DNA of 64,000 nucleotides from NCBI RefSeq assembly GCF_000469385.1, contig NZ_KI271304.1, positions 94,898 to 158,897 on the forward strand, given 5' to 3'. Source of the stretch: Leptotrichia sp. oral taxon 879 str. F0557 (GTDB lineage Bacteria; Fusobacteriota; Fusobacteriia; Fusobacteriales; Leptotrichiaceae). This document shows, piece after piece, positions 17,042 to 25,575 of this stretch (its first letter is position 1; each line of letters begins with the position of its first letter). The notes beneath the pieces were generated by a model that had not been told where the DNA came from, did no database searches, and saw nothing but the letters and a program-made list of their open reading frames with translations. The translations under genes and the position numbers were made by a program.

Positions 17042-18082
17042 CTATTTTAAGTACTTACTTCCCTCTTCCAAAATCTTTATTTGACAAATTATTTCCTCAT
17101 CTTTAATAGTTTTTTCTTTACCATTTTTTATTGCCTCATATAAATCATCATAAACTCTACCATAATCACCTTTTTCAGAAATTACTTTTTCCTCATGATA
17201 ATTTCCTTTTTCATCATAATAAATTAACGTCCCATAATGTTTTGGCAAATCTATTCCAAAATCTGCATTATCTGGCATATAAAACAACTTCAAATGTTCT
17301 TCCTGCCTGTCTTCTGTTTCTTTTATAAAGCACCCTTTAGTCCCATATACAATAAATGATGCTCTAGGTTTTATTCTAAAATAGCTTCCTTTTAAACTTA
17401 CTTTTAAACTTTTGCCATTTTCTCTTTCATAAAACAAGTCCATATCATAATAGTCATTCATCCGATTTGTCCCAAGAAGCTGCCTTACATCATAATGAAC
17501 TTTATCAGGATTGCCGTATCGTGAAATTATCTGATCCAAGACATGCGTCCCATGCCCATATAAAAATGTATTTGCTTGTTTCCCATCATATTCCTTCACA
17601 TTTTCAGGCACTTCTGCCCTGTAATAATCATAATTAGATTCAATTTCTAAAATTTCTCCTAATTTCCCGCTTTCAATCACTTTCATTGTAGTCAAAAAAT
17701 CACTGTCAAATCTTCTATTGTGATAAGGCTGAACAATTAGCCCTTTTTCCTTAGCTAACCTAAATAACTCCTGTGCTTCTTCCAATGTTTCAACAAAAGG
17801 CTTTTCCACAAGGCAGTTTTTTCCATGTTCTAGCACTTCTTTAGCGTATTTATAATGCATGTCAGATCTTAGGCAAATAACAACCAAATCAATTTCAGGA
17901 TTATTATACAATTCTTCAATTTTATCGGTATAATGAATCCCGTCTATTCTCTCCCAAGTCTTATTTTCCAAATTATTTGTAACAATGGTCTTCACTTTTA
18001 TTTTATCTTTTCTTTGCATTAAAAATGGCAGATGGTATCTGTTTGCACTTTTTCCATTTCCAATAATTCCTATCGTCATCAT
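17042..18082 (-). CDS. Gfo/Idh/MocA family oxidoreductase
   Basis: A 346-residue NAD(P)-dependent sugar or polyol dehydrogenase. The N-terminal Rossmann fold begins TIGIIGNGKSANRYHLPFL, and the family motif VEKPFVETLEEA contains the conserved EKP lysine. The C-terminal domain includes YGHGTHVLDQI, with the likely catalytic histidine. It resembles the YdgJ/Gfo subgroup, substrate unknown. Two ATGs lie upstream in frame; AAAGG overlaps the first (18091), so the ATG at 18082 (8-nt spacing) is chosen. It lies downstream of the phospho-beta-glucosidase, separated by a terminator, and upstream of the acetyltransferase remnant; it may belong to sugar modification. Confidence 0.88.
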   Translation of the reverse strand: MMTIGIIGNGKSANRYHLPFLMQRKDKIKVKTIVTNNLENKTWERIDGIHYTDKIEELYNNPEIDLVVICLRSDMHYKYAKEVLEHGKNCLVEKPFVETLEEAQELFRLAKEKGLIVQPYHNRRFDSDFLTTMKVIESGKLGEILEIESNYDYYRAEVPENVKEYDGKQANTFLYGHGTHVLDQIISRYGNPDKVHYDVRQLLGTNRMNDYYDMDLFYERENGKSLKVSLKGSYFRIKPRASFIVYGTKGCFIKETEDRQEEHLKLFYMPDNADFGIDLPKHYGTLIYYDEKGNYHEEKVISEKGDYGRVYDDLYEAIKNGKEKTIKDEEIICQIKILEEGSKYLK

Positions 18083-18132
18083 AAAAATCATCCTTTCTAA
18101 TCAGTATTATAAAAAATTAGAGTAAAAAATAC

Positions 18133-18167
18133 ATAAAAAAATGAATTGGCTGTATATAGCCTAATTC
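18133..18167 (-). terminator. Terminator after the phospho-beta-glucosidase
   Basis: On the minus strand GAATTAGGCT and AGCC-AATTC style arms pair (GAATT and GGCT with one bulged base) around ATATAC, followed by ATTTTTTTAT. Confidence 0.7.
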
Positions 18168-18303
18168 TCTACTCTGACTTTAAACTAAGATTTCTTTTAA
18201 AATATTATATAATTTAAAAGAGAAAAATTCAAATAAAATATCACAAAATGATTTTTATTCTAAAAATTTCCCTTTTAAACAATTTATAATTTTTTAGTAT
18301 CTT

Positions 18304-20049
<1,746 letters not shown>

Positions 20050-20376
20050 CTATTTTTGTTCCAATCTCTTGTACACTTCGATAAATTCTTTTGCCAGTTC
20101 CTTAAACAAAATTGCCGTCATCAAATGATCCTGTGAATGTACCATAATTAATCCAACATCAATTTTTTCTCCTCCAGCTTCCCTTACAATCAAATCTGTC
20201 TGTAATTCATGTGCCTTCAGCATTTCCTCAGTAGATTGCTTCATAAATTCTTCCGCTTCATCAAACTTCCCTGCCTTCGCCGCATTCATAGCCTGATAAG
20301 CCAAACTTTTAGTTTCTCCTGCCTGTCCAATCAATGTCATTGCAATCATTTCAATATCCAATATTTCTTCAGCCAT
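20050..20376 (-). CDS. celC: PTS lactose/cellobiose-type IIA component
   Basis: A 108-residue all-helical phosphocarrier of the Lac/cellobiose PTS family. It takes phosphate from HPr and passes it to IIB. The active-site motif is IMVHSQDHLMTA, with the phospho-histidine at H80 and the metal-binding aspartate D83 of the trimer. The open frame runs on to a TTG at 20415, but that region contains the ribosome site; AGGAGG is 7 nt before the ATG at 20376. It has its own strong promoter and is divergent from the Rep-like gene, while its partners IIB and IIC lie beyond that gene on the other strand. Confidence 0.93.
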   Translation of the reverse strand: MAEEILDIEMIAMTLIGQAGETKSLAYQAMNAAKAGKFDEAEEFMKQSTEEMLKAHELQTDLIVREAGGEKIDVGLIMVHSQDHLMTAILFKELAKEFIEVYKRLEQK

Positions 20377-20444
20377 AGTAAATCCTCCTAAATAATTATT
20401 TTTTAGTTTTATCAAATTTTATATTAAAATTTCTTCTTAATTTT

Positions 20445-20473
20445 GTTATAACACACGTTTCCCTGTATGTCAA
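20445..20473 (-). promoter_or_regulatory. Promoter of the PTS IIA gene
   Basis: On the minus strand TTGACA (20468-20473) and TATAAC (20445-20450) are 17 nt apart, a near-consensus sigma-70 promoter. A TAGACGAAAAA motif ends exactly 20 nt upstream of its -35. Confidence 0.8.
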
Positions 20474-20493
20474 TTTTTCATACTTTTAATTCA

Positions 20494-20504
20494 TTTTTCG
20501 TCTA
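20494..20504 (-). promoter_or_regulatory. TAGACGAAAAA site upstream of the IIA promoter (site a)
   Basis: The motif reads TAGACGAAAAA on the minus strand, pointing at the IIA promoter, with 20 nt between it and the -35. The same 11-mer in the same orientation and at the same 20-nt distance precedes the IIB promoter (21996-22006). The position fits an activator site. Confidence 0.55.
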
Positions 20505-20556
20505 TTTTTGTTAATTTTATTATTAATTAAAGCATAAATCCGATATTCTATGAAAA

Positions 20557-20566
20557 TAAACGATTT
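20557..20566 (+). promoter_or_regulatory. TAAACGATTT site over the -35 of the Rep-like gene (site b)
   Basis: A variant of the TAGACGAAAAA motif that overlaps the first three bases of the TTTACA -35 box at 20564-20569. A protein bound here would block the promoter, so autorepression is the simplest reading. Confidence 0.45.
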
Positions 20567-20593
20567 ACAATTACATCTTTTTTCGTGTATAAT
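20564..20593 (+). promoter_or_regulatory. Promoter of the Rep-like gene
   Basis: TTTACA (20564-20569), 18-nt spacer, TATAAT (20588-20593). The start codon at 20674 is about 80 nt downstream. Motif variants overlap both boxes. Confidence 0.7.
20578..20589 (-). promoter_or_regulatory. TACACGAAAAAA site in the spacer/-10 of the Rep-like gene (site c)
   Basis: On the minus strand TACACGAAAAAA; it covers the promoter spacer and the first two bases of the -10. It is inverted relative to site b, 11 nt away, so b and c could be bound as a pair. Confidence 0.45.
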
Positions 20594-20673
20594 ATATATT
20601 GAAAATTTTAAAAAAATATAAATTTATAATAAAATATTTCACAAAATCTTTATTAAAGGAGAAAAATCATATT

Positions 20674-21873
20674 ATGGATATTTATGCACCAATTAACAAA
20701 CATTTTTTAGAAAATAAAAAAATAAGAATTTCATTTTCAAAAGTATTGAATAAAAAAGAAAAATATTTTTTAAAGTTTCTTTTTATGGAATATAAGTTGC
20801 TGGAAAAATTTGAGAAAGCGACTATTTTACAAGATGTTGATTTAAATGAAATATTAGATGTGCTTAAATTTTCTACATTTGAGCAATTGAAAAAATTTTT
20901 GGATAATTTACAAGTGAAAAAGCTGGAGTTCTCAATTTTTAGTAATGATAAAATTGTACTTTACGGACGATTTCCAATTTTGGTGTCTTACAATATTGTT
21001 TATTCCAAAATTGAATTTCAATTTGCAAGAGAAATTCAAAATGCTAGGAAAAATAATACTTTATTCTCACTTCTTAGATTTGATTTTCTGGTTTTTATGG
21101 GAGATGAGGCTACTTATAATTTTTATGCTTATTTAATTTCTGATAAAAATTATAATAATGATACTGTAATTACATTAGAAAGACTAAAAGAAATGTTTGA
21201 TACTGGGGATAAATATGAGCGTTTTTTTGACTTTGAGAAACAGATCTTAAAAAAAGCAATTGAAACTATAAATCTTTTTTCTGACATTAAGGTTGTCTAT
21301 GAAAAAATTAAGGTTGGAGAACATGTAAATAATAAAGTGGAAAAAATCCGTTTTAAGATAATTGATAACAGTAAATCTTCCGAAGAGAAAAACAGGGAAC
21401 TTGTTCAGCATATAAACAGCATTATGGACTTGATAAAAAATGATATAAAAGATTTTCATGCCACTTATGAATTGATAAAAAAGTATATTTTGAAGAAAAA
21501 TTACGATTACGTTTATACAAATGTTATTTTTACAAAAAAGCAATTTAAAAACAATATAGAAAAGCAGTTAAAAAAAGTTTTGCTGCTTGATTTGGGACAA
21601 TCCTTAAAAAATAACTTAAAACATGAATCAGAGGTTTTGAACATAAAAAGAAAATACCGTACTCCTTTTTTTCTTCAGCTTGATATATCCAATCTCATGC
21701 GTCAGAATCATTTGGAAAATGAACTTAGAGTACTAGTTGACGATGGATATTTTAACGAAATTCTTACTTTAAAAAATGAACAGATAATGGAACAGAGCTT
21801 TACTGACTTCAAAATCTATATAAAGTACTTCCAAAATGCTAAAAGCCAAATAAAAATCATAAAATTCCTATAA
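20674..21873 (+). CDS. Rep_3-like (winged-helix replication-initiator-type) protein within a sugar PTS locus
   Basis: A 399-residue protein. Residues about 5-265 follow the plan of plasmid Rep_3/RepB initiators with two winged-helix domains. The first half has KVLNKKEKYFLKFLFMEYK and a DLNEILDVLKFST helix pair. The second has FLVFMGDEATYNFYAYLISD, ITLERLKEMFDTGDKYERFF, then DFEKQILKKAIETINLFSDI and a strand VEKIRFKIID. These match the family's order (LYELL, LRxLLG, Y-x-FK-x-x-VL-x-A-x-x-EIN). About 130 further C-terminal residues are unrecognised. The frame extends to 20599, but AAAGGAG supports the ATG at 20674. There are no plasmid or partition genes nearby. It sits between PTS IIA (divergent) and PTS IIB-IIC (same strand), with repeated TAGACGAAAAA-type sites at all three promoters. 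I infer a transcription regulator derived from an initiator; a cryptic replication role remains possible. Confidence 0.65.
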   Translation: MDIYAPINKHFLENKKIRISFSKVLNKKEKYFLKFLFMEYKLLEKFEKATILQDVDLNEILDVLKFSTFEQLKKFLDNLQVKKLEFSIFSNDKIVLYGRFPILVSYNIVYSKIEFQFAREIQNARKNNTLFSLLRFDFLVFMGDEATYNFYAYLISDKNYNNDTVITLERLKEMFDTGDKYERFFDFEKQILKKAIETINLFSDIKVVYEKIKVGEHVNNKVEKIRFKIIDNSKSSEEKNRELVQHINSIMDLIKNDIKDFHATYELIKKYILKKNYDYVYTNVIFTKKQFKNNIEKQLKKVLLLDLGQSLKNNLKHESEVLNIKRKYRTPFFLQLDISNLMRQNHLENELRVLVDDGYFNEILTLKNEQIMEQSFTDFKIYIKYFQNAKSQIKIIKFL

Positions 21874-21908
21874 AAATTTTATTTTTTTTTGGAATAATCA
21901 TTTAAAAT

Positions 21909-21945
21909 AATAAACGAAAAAATATATATTTTTTTATCGTTTATT
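21909..21945 (+). terminator. Terminator of the Rep-like gene, built from two inverted motif copies
   Basis: AATAAACGA (21909-21917) and TCGTTTATT (21937-21945) are perfect inverted arms; the A-run and T-run between them can extend the stem. AGTTTTTATTTTAT follows. Each arm contains the TAAACGA(A/T) core of the site family seen near the promoters, so this hairpin may double as a protein-binding site. Confidence 0.7.
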
Positions 21946-21995
21946 CTAGTTTTTATTTTATAAAAACTTATTTTTCCAATATTTAAAACAGATTA

Positions 21996-22006
21996 TAGAC
22001 GAAAAA
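21996..22006 (+). promoter_or_regulatory. TAGACGAAAAA site upstream of the IIB promoter (site f)
   Basis: Exact copy of site a, directed towards the IIB promoter, with exactly 20 nt to its -35. This symmetry between two divergent PTS promoters is the main reason to propose a shared activator. Confidence 0.55.
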
Positions 22007-22026
22007 ATATTATTTTTTCATAAAAT

Positions 22027-22054
22027 TTGACTTCTAAAAAATTGGTGGTATACT
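22027..22054 (+). promoter_or_regulatory. Promoter of the PTS IIB-IIC genes
   Basis: TTGACT (22027-22032), 16-nt spacer, TATACT (22049-22054) with TGG before the -10. About 68 nt of leader precede the IIB start. Confidence 0.75.
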
Positions 22055-22121
22055 ATGAATGTGAAAGAAAATAAAACAATAAAAATAAATTTAGAGAAGA
22101 AAGAAGAAAGGATGATTAAAA

Positions 22122-22427
22122 ATGAAAAAAATTTTATTATGCTGTGCAGCAGGAATGTCTACTAGTCTATTAGTAAACAAAATGAAAGCTGAGGCTGAAA
22201 AAAGAGGAATTGAAGCTGAAATTTGGGCAGAGCCTCTTGATAAGGCAAAAGAAGAATTTCCAAAAGCTGATGTTATTCTATTAGGACCACAAGTTAAATA
22301 TGCTTTACCTGAAGCAAAAAAAATCGCTGAAGAAAACAACATTAATATAGATGTAATTAACATGGTTGACTATGGAATGATGAATGGGGCAAAAGTTCTG
22401 GATCAAGCGTTAAATTTAATTAAATAG
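22122..22427 (+). CDS. celA: PTS lactose/cellobiose-type IIB component
   Basis: A 101-residue cytoplasmic phosphocarrier that receives phosphate from IIA on a cysteine and phosphorylates the incoming sugar on IIC. The loop LLCCAAGMSTSLLV contains the active Cys8 in the family's C-x-AGMSTS motif; VILLGPQVKYALPE is also characteristic. Length matches ChbB/CelA. AAAGG is 10 nt before the ATG. A hairpin separates it from the IIC gene 151 bp downstream, which should lower IIC expression relative to IIB. Confidence 0.93.
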   Translation: MKKILLCCAAGMSTSLLVNKMKAEAEKRGIEAEIWAEPLDKAKEEFPKADVILLGPQVKYALPEAKKIAEENNINIDVINMVDYGMMNGAKVLDQALNLIK

Positions 22428-22457
22428 CTCAATTTATACTATACTTTTGTTAGAGTT

Positions 22458-22508
22458 CAAATATCGGTAAAAATGATTTTAAACCATGGATACCGGTGTT
22501 TGTTTTTA
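22458..22508 (+). terminator. Hairpin with T-run between IIB and IIC genes (likely partial terminator)
   Basis: CAAATATCGGTA (22458-22469) and TACCGGTGTTTG (22491-22502) pair over 12 positions, two of them G-T, around a 21-nt loop. TTTTTAT follows. It lies within an apparent operon, so it probably acts as a leaky or regulated terminator or as an RNA-stability element. Confidence 0.6.
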
Positions 22509-22578
22509 TAAAAGAAAATTTATTTTTCATATTGAAGATATTAAATTTTAGAATAATCATTTTTTAGGAGGAATTAAT

Positions 22579-23871
22579 ATGGCAAACATTATGGACAAAT
22601 TTACACAATTTTTAGAAGAAAAATTAATGCCTGTAGCTGTAAAAGTGGCTAATCAGAGACATTTAGCGGCAATCAAAGATGGAATGGTTATTACATTGCC
22701 ATTTATTATAGCAGGATCTGTATTTTTGATTTTAGGAAACTTGCCGATACCAGCATTAGCTAATTTTTATAAATATAATGCAGTTGGACAAATTATCGCA
22801 AAATGGTTATCCTATCCTGTTGATGTAACATTTAATTTATTAGGCTTTATTGCGTGTATCGGTATCTCATATAAATTGGCTCAACATTATAAATTAGATG
22901 AAATTTCTAGTACAATCTTAGGAGTTTTAGCATTTTTACTGGTAACTCCTTTTCATAATGGTATCCCACTGCCTAGTATGGGAAGCGGAGGATTATTTGT
23001 AGCTATAATAATGTCACTTTTGGCAATAGAAATTGTAAACTTTATCGTGAAAAAGAACATTATTATTAAAATGCCTGATTCTGTGCCACCTGCAGTATCA
23101 AAATCATTTGCGGCATTAATTCCAGGATTTTTTGTTATTCTAATTTCATTAATAATAAGAATTTTATTTGAAGTTTCTCCATTTGGAAATATTCATAAGG
23201 TTGTTGAAATGGTATTAACTAAACCGCTTACAGCATTAGGAGGATCTTTCTTTGGAATGATGGGACTTTCTTTCATAACTAATTTACTATGGACTGCTGG
23301 AATACATGGTTCAAACCTAGTAACAGGAGGTATAGCAAGACCTGTACTGGATACATTAATGGATCAGAATAGAATTGCACTTAGTGCTGGAAAACCTCTT
23401 CCAAATATAGTTACAACTCAGTTCTTTGATATTTTTCATAATATGGGAGGTTCTGGAACAACTTTCTCTCTTGCTATTATGCTTCTTTTCCTTTCTAAGA
23501 GTAAACAGCTTAAAGAAATTGGTAAATTAGCAATTGGTCCTGCTTTTTTCAATATTAACGAACCCATTTTATTTGGACTTCCAATAGTTATGAACCCTAT
23601 TTTAATCATTCCATTTATACTGGCTCCGTTAGTTACAGTAATGGTTACTTACCTAGCGATGTATTCAGGGTTAGTTGCAAAAGTAACTGGAGTTGCCTTG
23701 CCTTGGACAACGCCGCCTTTCATATCTGGTTTTCTCGCAACGAGCCATTGGACAGGAGCAGCCATACAAGTAGTAAACTTCTTCATAACAGCGGCTATTT
23801 ACTATCCATTCTTTAAAATATGGGATGATAAAAAATTGCAGGAAGAAAACGGTACAGCAAGTACAAATTAA
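22579..23871 (+). CDS. celB: PTS cellobiose-type IIC permease
   Basis: A 430-residue inner-membrane permease with about ten helices, the transport channel of the Lac/cellobiose PTS family. Family motifs include HLAAIKDGMVITLPFIIAGS near the start, GIHGSNLVTGGIARPVLD, and FNINEPILFGLPIVMNP, which holds the conserved N-E-P-hydrophobic segment around the sugar and phosphoryl-transfer site. The tail is short and the IIA and IIB domains are separate genes. AGGAGG is 8 nt before the ATG. With the IIA gene at 20050 and the phospho-beta-glucosidase at 18304 the cellobiose path is complete. Specificity for cellobiose over other beta-glucosides is inferred. Confidence 0.93.
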   Translation: MANIMDKFTQFLEEKLMPVAVKVANQRHLAAIKDGMVITLPFIIAGSVFLILGNLPIPALANFYKYNAVGQIIAKWLSYPVDVTFNLLGFIACIGISYKLAQHYKLDEISSTILGVLAFLLVTPFHNGIPLPSMGSGGLFVAIIMSLLAIEIVNFIVKKNIIIKMPDSVPPAVSKSFAALIPGFFVILISLIIRILFEVSPFGNIHKVVEMVLTKPLTALGGSFFGMMGLSFITNLLWTAGIHGSNLVTGGIARPVLDTLMDQNRIALSAGKPLPNIVTTQFFDIFHNMGGSGTTFSLAIMLLFLSKSKQLKEIGKLAIGPAFFNINEPILFGLPIVMNPILIIPFILAPLVTVMVTYLAMYSGLVAKVTGVALPWTTPPFISGFLATSHWTGAAIQVVNFFITAAIYYPFFKIWDDKKLQEENGTASTN

Positions 23872-23909
23872 TCATTAGCAAAAGTTATGGTTAAATTAAT
23901 AAAATATAT

Positions 23910-23938
23910 TTTACAAAATACATTTTTTGTGGTATATT
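23910..23938 (+). promoter_or_regulatory. Promoter of the trp operon
   Basis: TTTACA (23910-23915), 17-nt spacer, TATATT (23933-23938). About 40 nt later comes the leader peptide start. Confidence 0.75.
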
Positions 23939-23984
23939 ATTTGTAGATTAAAATAATAAATAAAAATTTTAAGGAGTGATTACA

Positions 23985-24032
23985 ATGATTAAACAAACTT
24001 GGATTTGGTGGAAAAAATTAAATAAAATTTAA
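23985..24032 (+). CDS. trpL: trp operon leader peptide
   Basis: A 15-codon frame, MIKQTWIWWKKLNKI, behind a good AAGGAG site 8 nt upstream. Three of 15 codons are Trp (24000, 24006, 24009), far above chance. It is followed by a terminator hairpin and trpE. Ribosome stalling at the Trp codons would report tryptophan shortage, as in classical E. coli-type attenuation. Confidence 0.9.
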   Translation: MIKQTWIWWKKLNKI

Positions 24033-24128
24033 TATTTTTTTGCCAGCTATGTTGAAATTTATTGTAATTACTATTATTAAATATTGTGAAAAAAGCATTG
24101 GTGAAACAAAATCAATGCTTTTATTTTA
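24004..24128 (+). promoter_or_regulatory. trp attenuator (ribosome-sensing leader RNA)
   Basis: Three mutually exclusive pairings can be drawn. 1:2 pairs the Trp codons (24006-24016) with TTTTTTTGCCA (24035-24045). 2:3 is the antiterminator: GCCA and ATGTT (24042-24053) with AGCATTGGT (24094-24102). 3:4 is the terminator: AAAAGCATTG (24091-24100) with CAATGCTTTT (24113-24122), followed by ATTTTAT. Stalling at Trp codons would free region 2 and favour the antiterminator. Pairings were found by eye, and the 2:3 helix has a 3-nt bulge. Confidence 0.75.
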
Positions 24129-24131
24129 TAC

Positions 24132-24172
24132 AATTCTCTTAGTCGGTAAAACGATTTAAGAGAATTTTTTTA
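24132..24172 (+). terminator. Second terminator between the trp attenuator and trpE
   Basis: AATTCTCTTA (24132-24141) and TAAGAGAATT (24157-24166) form a perfect 10-bp stem; the inner TCG and CGA can also pair. Seven T follow. It is as strong as the attenuator terminator and only 10 nt downstream of it, 70 nt before trpE. Confidence 0.8.
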
Positions 24173-24240
24173 TAAATTTCAACTAAAAAAGAAAAAATAC
24201 TGGAAAGAAAAATACAATAATATAGAAAGTGAGATATTTT

Positions 24241-25575
24241 ATGTTAACAAATAAACCTACTTATTACTACTCTATTATCAGAAAAAAATTTAGCAATTCC
24301 TATTTTGCTGAAGATGAAAGGCAAGTTATTGTTGGGATTGACTGTGAATATTTTGATTCTAATGAATATAGCTATGATTCGTTAAAAAAAATATACAATT
24401 CTTTTGTAAAACAGAAAAGACTTTCCCCTTTTGCAGGACTTTTTGGGACATTTGCTTATGAGTCAATACATTTTTTTGAAAAAATTGAAAAAATTGAAAA
24501 AGAGCAATTTAAATTTCCACAGTTTATTTTTGCCAATGCAAAGGCATATTTACACTACTCTAAGACTAGCAAGGAATTTTCATTTTACGGAGATGAAGAA
24601 AAATATTTTAGTTTTTTAAATGATGAAATTTCTGAAAAATTTAATGATTCTGATTTATTTTATGATATAAAAACAGATTTTGAAGAGGAAAAATTACATT
24701 ATTATGAAATTATTGAAAAAGCGAAGGAATATATTAAGTCTGGAGATATTTTTCAAGTTGTACTAAGCGAGCAGTTAAAACTTACGTCAAATATGGATTC
24801 TCTTGATTTTTATGAAAAATTATCAAAGGCAAATCCGAGTCCGTATATGTACCATTTTCCTACGAAATATGGGGACATTGTTGGTTCTAGTCCAGAAATA
24901 CTAGTTGATATTTCATCGGATAATATTTATATTGCTCCTATCGCTGGAACTCGTCCCAGAGGAAAAGATGCCAACGAAGATGCATTTTTAGCAAACGACT
25001 TATTAAATGATGAAAAGGAATGTGCTGAACATAGGATGCTTGTTGACTTGGCTAGAAATGATATTGGGAAATTTGCGGAAAGTGGCTCAGTTGTTGTAAA
25101 AAATCTTATGCATATTAAGAATTATGAGCATGTAATGCACATTGTGACGGATGTTTATGGGAAAAAGCGAAAAGATGTTTCGATATTTGAAGTTATTGCT
25201 CAGGCTCTTCCAGCGGGAACGCTTTCTGGATCACCAAAAATTCGTGCTATGCAAATCATTTCAGAACTCGAGACATTTAAAAGAAATGTTTATGCTGGCG
25301 GAATTGGATTTTTAAGATTTAATGGAGATGTTCAGCTTGCGATTATTATTCGTACTGCATTTTTTGAAAATAAAAATTACGACTTGAATAAAGTTGATGA
25401 GGTTCGGAATGTATTTATTCAAGCTGGAGCAGGAATTGTATTTGATTCTGTAAAAGAAAAGGAATATGATGAAATTTGCCATAAAAGAGCTTCTGTGCTA
25501 AACATTTTTAAAAAATTCTGTAATGAAGAAAAAAATAAAAATGATAAAAATGAAAGTGGAAAGGATGTGAAATAA
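24241..25575 (+). CDS. trpE: Anthranilate synthase component I
   Basis: A 444-residue chorismate-using enzyme that forms anthranilate with ammonia delivered by TrpG. The chorismate-binding core is intact: SGDIFQVVLSEQLKL, GSSPEILV, PIAGTRPRG, ERMLVDLARNDIG-type (HRMLVDLARNDIG), LPAGTLSGSPKIRAM and RNVFIQAGAGIV. It is shorter than the usual 470-520 residues because the N-terminal regulatory region is abbreviated. The frame opens at a GTG (24229) that overlaps the AAAGTGAG ribosome site; the ATG at 24241 is preferred. It is the first structural gene behind the attenuator and ends directly before trpGD. Confidence 0.94.
   Translation: MLTNKPTYYYSIIRKKFSNSYFAEDERQVIVGIDCEYFDSNEYSYDSLKKIYNSFVKQKRLSPFAGLFGTFAYESIHFFEKIEKIEKEQFKFPQFIFANAKAYLHYSKTSKEFSFYGDEEKYFSFLNDEISEKFNDSDLFYDIKTDFEEEKLHYYEIIEKAKEYIKSGDIFQVVLSEQLKLTSNMDSLDFYEKLSKANPSPYMYHFPTKYGDIVGSSPEILVDISSDNIYIAPIAGTRPRGKDANEDAFLANDLLNDEKECAEHRMLVDLARNDIGKFAESGSVVVKNLMHIKNYEHVMHIVTDVYGKKRKDVSIFEVIAQALPAGTLSGSPKIRAMQIISELETFKRNVYAGGIGFLRFNGDVQLAIIIRTAFFENKNYDLNKVDEVRNVFIQAGAGIVFDSVKEKEYDEICHKRASVLNIFKKFCNEEKNKNDKNESGKDVK

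Noticed and set aside
20461..20600. Chromosomal or plasmid replication origin next to the Rep-like gene
   Set aside because: No tandem iterons in register, no DnaA-box cluster and no partition genes seen; the repeated motif is placed relative to promoters instead.
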